A stretch of 64,000 nt of DNA from contig CM037586.1 in the NCBI GenBank assembly GCA_021018995.1, positions 147,788,060 to 147,852,059 on the forward strand, given 5' to 3'. A model generated the notes under the pieces. That model saw only the letters and a program-made list of their open reading frames with translations. It was not told the DNA's origin and did not search any database. This document shows, piece by piece, positions 12,528 through 22,872 of this stretch. The translations under genes and the position numbers were made by a program. Each line of letters starts with the position of its first letter. Position 1 is the first letter of the stretch. The DNA comes from Chloranthus sessilifolius. Taxonomy: Eukaryota; Streptophyta; Magnoliopsida; Chloranthales; Chloranthaceae.

Positions 12528-15439
12528 AGTATTGGTTGACTGTATTTTTGTAAATTTTGCCACTAGGATTGTTAAACATAACTTCCTGATGCATATTACA
12601 TAATTGCCTTTGTTATTTGAACTAACTACGGGATGCCTACATGTGAGAAGGCGTCTGATTTTATTATCATTGTGCACTTGATTGGTGAAAAATAACCCCA
12701 AGAAGTTGTAATGGCTGATATGGATAATTGACATAATGAGATGTAGGGTGATTTGGAAGTATTGAGGCTTGTAACACCCTGTTTTGGTTGGCTGGTTGGA
12801 TGATTTTTGTGTACCAAGTGTTTGACTCTAGGTCTAAAGGAAAAATTATACTCATTGAACTCTAACGCTCATGTCCATGTCTAAGTTACATAGGCGTCAT
12901 TCAAAAGGGTGTTAATAATAGAATAATCCTAATGCATACAAGCAATTCATCGGTTCTAGTACCAAGCCTTGATATTCTCAATAGACTATTGTTTCTAGGA
13001 GTCTTATCAGAAAATCCAGATGGGGCTCTTATAATCGACGATGACCGTGTAGGAGGAGCTCGGAACTTATGCAGATTATGATTAGGCCAATTGTGTTGAT
13101 GGTGGATAATCCTCAACCAGCATCATTATGCCAAATGGATCTCCATCTATATGATGGAATAGCAAGTGTGATGTTGAAGGTGAAGTTAATTATATTAAAG
13201 AGAATTTTGGAGAGATTTTTTCCTGCTCCTCTCCGATTAAGGTGTTTTAAAGCTATCTACAACACATTTAATGGTGACAATATAAGTGCTGTTATGATTG
13301 CTCAAAATCTATGTTTCCAAGAAGAGTTCTCTTAGTTTATATTAGGACTGTAATTTCACTTCAAACATGTGCATGACAAATAAAACATAGACAAAATCCT
13401 ATATAAAACCAGAAAGTCGGACAGTAATTTCACTTCCACTCGTCTCTTTGATCTATCTATTGCTTTGATCTATCTATTGCTTATTCAAGGATTCTGAATT
13501 ATTTCCTTTTTTGTTGGATAGGTAAGCGGGGCTCGAACCTACAATGGATTCTGCATTACATCGTTGAAGAGAGCTTGCTAGATAGAAAAGCCAATATGCA
13601 GCAGTCTGCCGCCTCTTTAAGCATCTATATGGTAAGTAATAATCAACACTTTGAATGGAACAAAACAGAAGAGAAAGATTAGCATTCCATTTTACCAGCT
13701 CTTCTTATTTGCAGACTACATGAATGTCTTGATGATTGTGCACACAGTTAAGCTCTTGCTAATGGGCTTGCTATGGGTCCATAAACCATTTTCATTCTCT
13801 TCAAAATCTTTTGAATTCTTATGAGCTTCATGATTCATCATCATTTTTATACTGATGCAGTACACACCTCATGACCATACCAACAAAAATATCTTTTTTT
13901 TGCCCTTTTCTTAATAAGTCACATTTATATTCCGATTTCTTTCCCAAATCCCCTTTGAGTAAACAAAGAGGATTGAGTCTTTTATGTGTAAGATAGCCTT
14001 AGGCCTACTACATGTCCATAAATCATTTTGATTCTTTTCAAGATTTTACTTTGTTGGGCCGATTGCATAAAATAAAGGGCTCGAGCCCATCCTTTTTTCT
14101 TTTCCTTTTTTTTTTTTTTGTGACAGGGGTCTTTGACCTATTAAATTGAAAGAGAGGGCACCGGGTCCGATTTAGAGCCCATATTTAAACACCTTTTATC
14201 TTGCACTAACATGGGCACTGGGTCCGATTTACTAAAAAATTAGCATATTTTTCATCTTTTTTTCCAAATTTATGATTAAATGATAAATTTTACATCTTAA
14301 TCACAGTTTTTCATCAAGTATAATGCTAATTATTAGTTAACTTTTGTAACCTTTATAACCCTCTAATTTAAGCTGTTTTTTGTTTTTAGTTATAAATCCA
14401 ACTAAATATAAGTGAATCTAAAAATAAAATTCTAAGTTCCATAATTTTCTAATATCTCTTTTGATTTTTCTCGAATTTTGTCCCTTTTATCTCCAAATTA
14501 CAACTTTTGTCCGCTAAAAACTTTTTGAATCTGAATTTTTCATCAATTTTTTTTTCTTTTTTCACTTTATCACTAATTTCTGTCCTTCCAAATAATACAC
14601 AATTCCCCAACTTAGCGAGTATGATCAAGGTAAATTAGACTACTCAATTAGCCTTACAATTAATTTAATTCAATTGCTTTATTTTATAATTTACAAACAA
14701 ATTGTGGTTCTCATTCTTAGTGATTTCAATTGTAGCTTGATATTTGGCTGTGTTGCATTTCTCTCGTTGTTATTTATTTATTTATTTGTTTTCCCATTCA
14801 CACTCTGTTTAAGTTTCCGAAATTAGAAAGGAATGAAAAAGGGGTTAGGCCTATAGCTCAACTAAAGGTTGATAATAATACACAAAGGGTATCTAAGTAG
14901 GGAAAATCGGTCAAAGTCGGCAATAAACCGTTTTCTTGAACACGCATGCAAACTTTGAGTATCATTTTATTATGAAATTTATTAATGTGACTGAGTTTAT
15001 TTTTATGGCAGGAAAACTCGTGGTATGAGAGCTAGGTGCAAGCTGAAAACACACAAGAAGTGGGCAGATAAATCATAAAAGAAAAGTCATCTCGAAACAA
15101 CGAGTTGAAATGTGCTCAATCAAAGGTGTCATCCAATGAGACATTAAAATTCTACCATTGGGCTTATTAGCAATTGAGACATGCTCTAAAGTTGAATGTA
15201 TTTATAGGATATTGTTGAATATATTAATATAATATCTTTGAATATTTTAATGAGATGGTGTTGAATGTATTAATGATGTTGATTTTATTTTGGCTTATTA
15301 TTTTTCATTTAGTTGAATGGATTATGAATTTTGTCCCTTGTAGAGTGATATGTGGTTGATACAATATTTGTAATAGGTAAAATGGCTCTCATTACAATAA
15401 AAAAAATGAAAATTTTTAATTTTAAAAATAATAATAATA
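12528..15439. other. Non-coding stretch before the CACTA 3' end
   Basis: No supported gene. The 88-codon open frame at 13069-13335 is uninterrupted but matches nothing I recognise. Poly-T runs (14104-14119) and short AT-rich repeats dominate after 14 kb. Confidence 0.35.
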
Positions 15440-15880
15440 ATAAAATAACGGTCCATACTAGTTATTTTCATATACCATGATTTAGGCTGGTTTGAATAAA
15501 AAAACAACCCTTTCCCATTAGGAACAACGGCTTAATATTGTTGTTATTTTACAACAGCCATAAACAACGGCCCATAACCGTTGTTTCTCAGAGGAAATTA
15601 ACAAAGGTTTGTCACCGTTGTTTACATATATCACTGATTTAGACCGTGGTTTCAGAAGAAAAATAACAACCTTTTTTCCGTTAAAACAACGGCTTAAAAC
15701 TGTTGTTATTTTGCAACGGACATGGACCGTGGTTTATCTGGTAAATAAATCACGGTTTTGGACCGTTGTATATGAAAACCATTGCTCTATAAACAACGGC
15801 CCTGGCAACGGTTTAAAACCGTTGCTTATGACATTTACAACGGTTTTGAGCCGTTGTTTTTTGTCGATTTTCACGTAGTG
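15440..15880 (+). repeat. CACTA 3' subterminal repeats and terminal inverted repeat
   Basis: At least eight degenerate copies of AACAACGG or its complement CCGTTGTT occur in both orientations, many as paired arms such as CAACGG-TTTAAAA-CCGTTG. The block ends in CGATTTTCACGTAGTG at 15880. This is the usual arrangement of transposase-binding subterminal repeats next to a CACTA terminus. The following three bases (AGA) would be one copy of the 3-bp target duplication; the other copy cannot be checked. Confidence 0.8.
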
Positions 15881-16101
15881 AGACCTCAAGAAAATTAAAT
15901 TTTTTTTTTTTTTTTTTAAAGCTCAATTGATCGAGTGTGAATCTCGATCAATCGAGAGGGGGTCGATGCATCGACTCTCTGCAAATTTATTATTTTTATT
16001 TATTTATTTATTTTTATTTTTTTTTGCAGAAATACTATTTAATCCCCGAAAATTCCTAAAATTTACTGTCTATCAAAAATTCAGATTTTCTTAATTTAGT
16101 T

Positions 16102-16117
16102 CCCGGCAACGGCGCCA
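16102..16117 (-). promoter_or_regulatory. Primer-binding site, tRNA-Asp type
   Basis: The + strand reads CCCGGCAACGGCGCCA, the 3' end of plant tRNA-Asp including CCA, so the minus strand is the complementary primer site. It lies 6 bp from the LTR edge. Athila-like elements characteristically use this primer. Confidence 0.85.
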
Positions 16118-16552
16118 AAAACTTGATGTGATTTTTAATTGTAATGTTTTACTCGCAAGTGCACGAATCAGATTGTATATAGTGAGTGCGGAGTACGAGA
16201 TCGTTCCCACGAGGACTAATTTTGAAAGATCTAAAAGGACAAGACAATGATTCAGGAAATCTACTAAGATCTAACAGTATTCTACCAGTCTTATGATTTA
16301 GGTGGTTTGATGAGATGATAATTACTGACTACAAACTAAAACTTAACTGATAATTTAAAAATAAAGATAAAGATGAAGATACTAAATCCTCCCATCTTTG
16401 GTCCGTTCTTCCCATAATATAAATCTACGGATTAAACTATGAGATATGTCATTGAAAACAAACATCTTTTATGGAAGATAAATGGTCAAAACCCCGATAG
16501 GTTCCACGTTGCATCTCTGCAATCAGGACTTAGATGATTTTCATATATAGAT

Positions 16553-16880
16553 CTGAGATCAAGGGCATGGCTCGACACACTTGATCTCAGGTTCAAATAA
16601 AAATCATCCCAAAGTGGGTAAAAATTCTAACAATAATACCACCATAGATCTGAAATCAAGGGCATGGCTCAGCACACTCGATTTCAGATTAGAGAGTAAT
16701 TAAGATAAAATTACCATTACAGATCCAAGATCCAGGGTATGGCTCGGCACACTCGATCCTGGATCATAATCGTAATTAGATCCACACGATAAAAGCAAAA
16801 AGACCATATAACAATGGTTGGGTAAAATTACCGTCGCAGATCTGAGATCCCAGGCATGGCTCGGCACACGCGATCCCGGT
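16553..16880 (-). repeat. Array of four hairpin units in LTR A
   Basis: Units: 16553-16590 (11-bp perfect stem, CTGAGATCAAG with CTTGATCTCAG); 16648-16689 (10-bp perfect stem, ATCTGAAATC with GATTTCAGAT); 16722-16765 (10 of 11 pairs); and about 16842-16878 (weaker). The loop core GGCATGGCTCRRCACAC is nearly constant while the stems differ and still pair. The array lies downstream of the TATA-like box in the sense of transcription. Confidence 0.8.
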
Positions 16881-17340
16881 TAGTGGCGGAGATTTCATTC
16901 GTTCATAATAGCACAACAATCATAAAATAAGATCTCATATTTTAATCCTAAATTTATATTATTAGAAGTACATCCCTCGGATGGGAATCATTAGATCCCC
17001 ATCCCTATGAATTTAGCCACACATATTGTAATTAAATGACATAAATAAATAAGGAAGAGAAAATAAAATAAATTTAATAAATTAAAAATATCTCAACTTC
17101 AAAAGAAATTACTTTGATCCAAAAGTACGATGGTCTTTAGAAACGAGATTAATGCAGGAATAAACTTGAACAAAAATAATAAACTGAAGGAATGAGTACT
17201 GAAAAATTAAAAGAACAAAGCTCTCAAAAAGGAATAAATAAAAAACTCTCTATTTCTATGTCTAAAATTAAAGACTAAAACTAAAAACTCTAATTTCCTA
17301 TCTCTCTCTCTCTCTTTTTTTCCCGAAGTGTTTGAGTCGC

Positions 17341-17349
17341 TTTAAATAG
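17341..17349 (-). promoter_or_regulatory. TATA-like box of LTR A
   Basis: The minus strand reads CTATTTAAA followed by GCGACTC. The same box sits at the matching place in LTR B (31700-31708), LTR C (42070-42078) and LTR D (47741-47749), which supports a real core promoter. Confidence 0.6.
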
Positions 17350-18030
17350 ATTCCCAGTCGCAGAAGTCTCCCCAGCCGCAAAGTCAGGGTCGATTAATCG
17401 ACCCAATATGGTCGATGCATCGAGCCTAAAAAAAATCCAAAAAAATAGTTTTAAACTGTCAGTTCCGTTTTAGACACTGTTTTGTCCTCGATTAATCAAC
17501 CAAAAGGGTTGATGCATCGACTCCCAGAAATCCGTGAATTCTAGCACACTTTTTGTATCAAACACTGTTTCGGTATTTCGGCCATAACGTTCTGTCCTGA
17601 ACTCGGATTGAGGTGATTCTTGCGCCGTTGGAAAGCTGACGAAAAGATCTACAACTATTGTGTTTTGAAAATTTCATAATTCGGCCGTCTTGAAGGTACA
17701 AATTGAGCCACAAGTCGCACCAAGTTCTCGATGACCCAACGTTGCAGTGTTTTGACATTATTTTCAGAATTCTTGGGCTGTTTTCTACACTTGGCTTGTA
17801 TTTACCTGAAACACTTCAAATCTAATAATTCTCATCAGATAGCCTTCATCGGACAGCTAAATATAGGTATTTAGGGGTAAAATATCATCATATTTCAGTA
17901 CTCATCAGAAATTGCACTTATTCAAATAAGAAAATATGAAATCCTAAAGCTACCTAAAAACAGAAAATATGCAGAACTAAAAATAAAACCTAAATCCTAA
18001 CACATCCTAAAGGCTGTTAATTTCTTTTTC

Positions 18031-18579
18031 TCAAACATCAGTTCCTGACCCTGGCTTTGGCTTTGGAAAAGCAAAATTCCACATTGCTTCGGTGATACTC
18101 CCTGGATTCAAAGAATCAAGAGTCACATCCGGGGGCGGTGGTGTTGATGTGTTGGCCGTACTACTCGTGGCTAGATCCCGAAGTGTCGGAGCCGGATACA
18201 ATTTCGCCCAAGTCTCAGTTGGTATGAGATCAATAACCTCCTTTGGGATTGATTTGGGAATAAATGTAGCTAATGGAGTTAGTGGCGGTATCGATGAAGA
18301 GGAAGGAATGGGTCATGGTGATTTTGTGATGGGAGATGGAATCGGATCAAAATCAATCATCTCGATATCGCTGGAGAAGATCGGGGTGGGCTTGACTGAA
18401 CTATTGGCTCTTTTTCGTGCTGGCTCATCCCAAAGTTGAATAGGTACAGGATCAAGATCTACCATATTGATGTTGGTTAGATCCAGTGGAGACTGTGATC
18501 CAGTACTCCGTTCCCTTTTTCTTGCTGTTTCATTCATCTTTCTTAAAGTTGACCTTGTAAAATGGTTTCTTCCGGCCAT
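18031..18579 (-). pseudogene. Pro/Ser-rich accessory ORF of a retroelement, one TGA
   Basis: This is a 182-codon minus-strand frame from ATG (MAGRNHFTRSTLRKMNETAR) to TGA at 18031-18033, broken only by an in-frame TGA at 18310-18312 (context CCA-TGA-CCC, probably a former CGA). The N-terminus is basic. The middle holds two similar acidic/proline phrases (NMVDLDPVPIQLWDEPARKR and EMIDFDPIPSPITK). The C-terminal half is Pro/Ser/Thr-rich and ends WNFAFPKPKPGSGTDV. No catalytic or zinc motif is visible. It lies downstream of the ORF at 19186-19685 on the same strand and next to LTR A. Its start style resembles the extra ORF at 24015 (basic, Arg-rich). The function is unknown; a retroelement accessory protein is the best guess. 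Confidence 0.5.
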
Positions 18580-18762
18580 TGATGAGAATGAAGAGATAAA
18601 ATGATGATGAAAATTTTAGGTAAAGTTTCAAGGTTTTGGATATAAATAGAGAAAGAGTGTTTGAGATTTCTAAAAGACTTCTAGGAAGGAAAACAAAGTG
18701 TCCTGAAATATTAAACTTCCAAAAAAATTGGGAACAAATTTTTTTTTTTTTTTCGGCAAGTG

Positions 18763-18985
18763 TATTGGTCGATTGATCGACAGAATTAGTCGATTGATCG
18801 ACTAATACAGTTAATTATGATGACTTTATATAACCTCGATTGATCGACAAAAGATGGTCGATCAATCGAGAGGTTAACCAAACGGAGAGTCATCAAAAGA
18901 TATTTATTATTATTTTTATTTTTTTTAATTTTTTATTGCAAAGTCAATTGATCGACCAGTGAGGGTCGATTGATCGACTGATAAA
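18763..18985. repeat. Cluster of TCGATTGATCGA-type palindromes
   Basis: Six copies of GTCGATTGATCGAC or close variants occur in about 220 bp, in both orientations. The same motif recurs in the leader and 3' region of the Athila-like element at 28.3-28.6 and 46.3-46.6 kb. Confidence 0.85.
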
Positions 18986-19185
18986 ACTTACGCAGAATGT
19001 AACATGAAAATGAAACTTTCTTTTGATTTTCCATTGATGAGTGTCTTTTTTTTCTTTTTTTTTTCTTTACAAATCCTAATCCTACATACACTGAAAAACA
19101 GAAATCCTAATCCTAATAAAACTTAAAAATTAAAAATTCTAAAACTAAAAATTAACATAAATGCTGGGAAAAGAAAAATCTAATC

Positions 19186-19685
19186 CTAATCATCTTCTTC
19201 ATCTTCCTCAGTCTGCCTCGCACGAGCCCTCACCTCGTCGTAGCCATCGGGCCACAATCTCTGGCCCAATTGATGCATGAAGGCCCGATCATATCGGCCG
19301 CGACAGAGATTAAGATTGTATTGCCGCTGCTGCTCGTCGATCAAGGAGTTGATCTGAGCCTGCATTAATTCGAAGGAAACTCCCTCATTGCGAACTGGTT
19401 CTGGCACTGGCTCGGCTGCAGCTTCTTCTTGATGCACTCGACGGTGCTGACGGGTAGGGGGAGCAGGCTGTGCATTAATATTTCCCAACATACGCATGCT
19501 TCGATTCCATTGCGTCGGCCCATAGTGATAAAATGGAAGGTTCCCAATATTATCATCAAGATAAAAAGGGAACCCAAGAAAATGCAAAAGTTGCATCACC
19601 AGATGGGGAAAATAGATGAGTGCCGCATCACTAGCAGGAGGATTTACAATTTCATCATGGCATCGCCACATTGAATCATGCAGAA
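19186..19685 (-). pseudogene. C-terminal half of a 'putative plant transposon protein' ORF, cut by an LTR
   Basis: The minus-strand frame runs from the LTR edge at 19685 to a stop at 19186. It contains HDEIVNPPASDAALIYFPHL, HFLGFPFYLDD and PFYHYGPTQW, then a Gln/Glu-rich part (MQAQINSLIDEQQRQYNL) and an acidic tail. This pattern resembles the C-terminal part of the putative plant transposon protein domain often found as an accessory ORF in plant retroelements. The apparent N-terminus upstream of 19685 belongs to the inserted LTR and is not part of the protein. The missing N-terminal half was not found in the window. Confidence 0.5.
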
Positions 19686-22217
19686 TGTGACAGCCCGAAT
19701 TTCGGCACCTCGAAATCCGTGCCATCAGCACGATCATCTTGACCGTGCCCTTTAGCTAAGCACGGAACATTGGTATATCAAGCATGCAAAAAGTACTATA
19801 AATGCAATTGCGGAATTTTAAATCTATCTTAATTACTTCCCAAAAGACAGTTCTACCCTCATGCCTCTGCATGAATGGAGAACCGATCCGAACCATCGAT
19901 GATAGCAATCATCACGGATGGTTCGTCCCAAAAGAATAATCCAGGCTCCTTATATACATGGTTTCAACAAAATAAAGGCTTGACATACCAAGCCGTACAA
20001 AACTCTCTGTTAACACTCCCTCAAAGTGGCACAACGGAGTCCTCTAGAAGAAGTCCTCTGGAGGTGGCTCCAACTCTTCGCCGGCCGCAAGGTCCGATTC
20101 GCCGGGATCAGCGTCTCCTGAAGCCGCGGCAGCTGCTAATAGTGGACCTGCGACGTATAGTCTATAGGGTGAGCTACATCCTAGCTCAATAGGGAACAAA
20201 CACCGTTGAACATATAAATTATAACTCACATATATTCTATGATATGTCATGCATGATGTATCTATGCAATTGTTGATGAAAACAGTTTAAAAGCATTTCG
20301 TTTTACTGTGATTACTTGTATTTTCATTTACTCATGAATAATGCTGAAAAGGCCTAAAGCAAAACTTAAACTTTCAACTTAAGTAATCCCCGAGCAATAT
20401 AACATCGAGCCCCGATGAGATACCCTTCATCGTCATCTATATAGACAGTTTTAATGTATTCCCTGGGAATACCATATAGTACCCAAGCCCCTTTCCCCTG
20501 GGGATTGGTGGCGGGGTTTCACTTGTCTCAATCAACCCCCCTGGGGTGTGCTTACTATGTACGGATAAGCCTCCGCACTGGCCTACGGTTTCGCCGCCGT
20601 ATCGGTCACGGATATCCTGCCGTGTCAGTCGTGGATATCCCGCCACGTCGGTGGGATAACCTATCAAACCTCAAATAACAAAAATATCGGTGCCTTACAT
20701 ATAGTTATTCACCGTGTAAGTGTGCTATCTTATATCAGTTAGGCCCTATCAAACATGATTCAATCTTGGATACATCCACAGGATGTATCCATTATACATC
20801 ACACGATGCTCTTTTCTCTTCTTCTTCATCCCTAGGGATTGGCTCATTAGTTTACTCTTATGAATATCTCACACACAAACACTTTTTCACAATCCTTTAA
20901 GCAGTAGAATATTTGAATGGAAATCTATATCACTACATACATGCTCTTGTAAAATAAGGTACATGTTCAAGGTGTTCCCTACCTTAGGTCTCTATCGATT
21001 CAATGCATCAAGGTCCCACTCGGCTCCTTGTGCCCACTTCCATACGTATCACCTATGATACCATTAAACACACTCGAAACGTCACAAAAGATGTAATGAA
21101 TAAGTCTCAAGACCCCCCTAGAGTCTTGAAGTAAGAATCAAAAGTCAACAAAAACTAAGTCAGTCGACTAGTCGAGTTCCTGGTTCGACTAGTCGAAATC
21201 CAACTCGACTAGTCGATTCTCAAAATCGATTAGTCGAGGTCCAATTTCGATTAATCGATTCTCAAAATCGATTAGTCGAGCTCCAATTTCGATTAATCGA
21301 TTCTCAAAATCGATTAATCGATTCTCAAAATCGATTAGTCGAAATCCCCTGTTCTAACTGTCCAATTTTCACTTAAATAATTGAACATACAAAATCGACC
21401 AATCGCGTCCAATTCGACTAGTCGAAATCCTTACTCGACTAGTCGAAATCCAATTTCGACTGGTTGATTTCCCTCAACCCACTTTTACTCCTCACTGGGG
21501 GCTCTCAGTCGACTAGTCGACACCCAACTCGACTAATCGAATTTCAATTCGATTAGTCGAATTCGTGGTCATTTGACTTTTCAACTTCTTGGTGAATTTC
21601 GATTAATTGAATCCCAATTTCGATTAGTCGAAATCCCCGGTCATTGACCTTCTTTGCATTTCTTCCCCAATCTTTTTCTCAGTTATTTTCTAAGCAATAT
21701 TCCTACAATTTCCACCCATTTTAACCACAATTTATTCTATAAATCTACACCATTTATTTACAAGAATCTCACCTTAAATCAACCTCAAATTGATTTAAAT
21801 GTAGGGTTGGAAGGTTAGGGTTTCCAGCTTTTGTTTGAACAGATCCCCCGCGTCGAATCCGGCGCTTTGATCGCAAGAATTCCCTTCCCACAACTTGCAA
21901 TAACTTCTCACTAGCTCCTTTACTTCTCTTCCTCTCTCTCTCTCTCTTCTTTACTCCTCTCAACCACCAAAATATGAAATTTAGGGTTTTCAACCCTTTT
22001 TATCTTATCTCTTTTCTCGGTGTGGAGCACATACACACCCCTCGGTGTATGTTACTCTACACACTCCTCTATCTCTCCACTCTTCTACACTGGTTCACAC
22101 ATCACATCCGCTCATCTCACCATAAGTTCATCAATGAACTATCTCATGGTCAAACCTAAGACCAATCGGGCACGGATCCCGAGGTCCTCGTTTGACGTGA
22201 TTTTTCGGGTTATTACA
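19686..22217 (-). repeat. 3' LTR of the chromovirus (about 2.5 kb)
   Basis: The + strand begins TGTGACAGCCCGAATTTCGG and ends CGGGTTATTACA, so the minus-strand LTR starts TGTAATAACCCG. It is bordered by a polypurine tract at 22218-22233. It contains a tract of TCGACTAGTCGA/TCGATTAGTCGA-type palindromes at about 21160-21640 and a GC-rich part at 20480-20660. No LTR partner remains for dating. Confidence 0.85.
21160..21640. repeat. TCGACTAGTCGA palindrome tract in the LTR
   Basis: Roughly twenty copies of TCGA-N4-TCGA, or one-base variants, occur at short spacing with centres CTAG, TTAG and TTAA. Some recur as a longer unit (TCGATTCTCAAAATCGATTA). A sister tract lies at 24250-24850 between pol and the extra ORF. 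Confidence 0.9.
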
Positions 22218-22233
22218 TCCTCCCCACCTTGGA
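22218..22233 (-). promoter_or_regulatory. Polypurine tract of the chromovirus
   Basis: The minus strand reads TCCAAGGTGGGGAGGA directly against the LTR start TGTAATAACCCG. The upstream bases (GAGGACGAAAATTTCCAAGG) are typical of the end of Del/Tekay-type elements. It primes plus-strand DNA synthesis. Confidence 0.8.
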
Positions 22234-22872
22234 AATTTTCGTCCTCGAAAATCACCCAAAGGTGTGGTGGTCTGCACTCCCCCCCCCCCCCGCACACTCG
22301 GAGGTGAGGTGGCCTACCACTTAGCACACAAGCAAGTACATTTACATAGACAATTAAAAAAACATATATAACAGTAACAAAAATTATATATTATAAAAAA
22401 AATCAAAAGTTACTATAGCGACTGAAATGGGGACCACAACAGAAAAATGGTTCACCCCTATACAAAAAGATGTACAATGCACAAAAACAAAGACAAAGTC
22501 GAGCAGCTCACGGACTGAGTCAAGGATCTGCCACTGTGGCAGGATGGCTGGTGGCGGTAGCGGATGAGAAGTCTCTGTCGGCGGCGGCGGTGGAATCTCA
22601 GTCGGCGGCAGAGGTGGAATGGTAGTGGAAGTAGATGGTGGCTGTCATGCTGCGTCGGTGGTGGGGTGTGGGAAGTAGAAGCACCGCATCATGTAATCGT
22701 GTCCTAAAGACCGGCCCCGATGAAAGGTCAGGTGCCCGGTCCATTCTTCTTCCGCCAAGATGTCCCGGTAGGTGTGGGGTAGATAAACTTGAGGGTGTGA
22801 AACATGAGGAAATCAATTCTCCTGCTCATCCTCTCGTTATTTGCTTCCATTCTGCCTCGCGGGCGAGCCTCC
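22234..22872. other. 3' non-coding part of the chromovirus
   Basis: A C-run lies at 22280-22291 and CGG/GGTGG-rich repeats at 22550-22640. No coding sequence is supported. The tail of the extra ORF (His/Pro-rich) fades into this stretch. Confidence 0.4.

Larger units (their letters stand above)
1..15880 (+). mobile_element. CACTA (En/Spm) DNA transposon, 5' end not in window
   Basis: Two genes typical of CACTA elements lie on the + strand (tnp2-type transposase, then a TNPA/Ptta-like gene). The first clear 3' terminus downstream on the same strand is at 15880, where the sequence ends in CACGTAGTG, the complement of a CACTACGTG terminus. It is preceded by about 440 bp of degenerate AACAACGG/CCGTTGTT subterminal repeats. 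I saw no matching CACTAC start within the window, so the 5' terminus is probably upstream of base 1. The terminus abuts the leader of a minus-strand Athila-like element, which looks cut there. Treating 1-15880 as one long element is inference. The alternative is a shorter element whose 3' end lies near 6.3 kb plus a separate non-autonomous CACTA ending at 15880. Confidence 0.5.
15881..17907 (-). mobile_element. Truncated Athila-like Ty3/gypsy element (5' end only)
   Basis: It reads on the minus strand: 5' LTR (17907 to 16124), tRNA-Asp primer site, then about 220 bp of leader containing TCGATGCATCGAC. The leader stops at the CACTA end at 15880 and no gag follows. The leader resembles that of the element whose 5' LTR lies at 46720-48116. 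The rest was either displaced by the CACTA insertion or deleted. Confidence 0.8.
16124..17907 (-). repeat. Athila-type LTR 'A' (5' LTR)
   Basis: The + strand ends are TGATGTGATTTT and ACTCATCA, giving the TGATG/CATCA termini shared with LTR B. Large parts match LTRs B, C and D, such as AAAGCTGACG, ATTTTCAGAATTCTTG and AAATATCATCATATTTCA. A TATA-like box lies at 17341-17349. Four copies of a hairpin unit with loop core GGCATGGCTC lie between 16553 and 16880. TCGA-N4-TCGA palindromes lie near 17390-17440 and 17490-17520. Confidence 0.85.

Noticed and set aside
13069-13335. 88-codon open frame as a gene
   Set aside because: Uninterrupted, but no splice context, start context or recognised motif supports it.
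13506-13560. Possible tRNA or SINE (minus strand GGTTCGAGCCCC, a B-box-like word)
   Set aside because: No A box or cloverleaf could be found at the right distance, so one promoter-like word is not enough.
17908-18030. LTR A as a 3' LTR of the ORFs to its right
   Set aside because: The tRNA-Asp primer site lies on its left, making it a 5' LTR, and no polypurine tract borders its right end.
18092-18439. 115-codon + strand open frame
   Set aside because: It is the complement of the Pro/Ser-rich minus-strand ORF at 18031-18579, whose composition and long frame are more convincing.
22139-22327. Short frames across the C-run at 22280-22291
   Set aside because: Low-complexity sequence next to the LTR and polypurine tract; no protein evidence.
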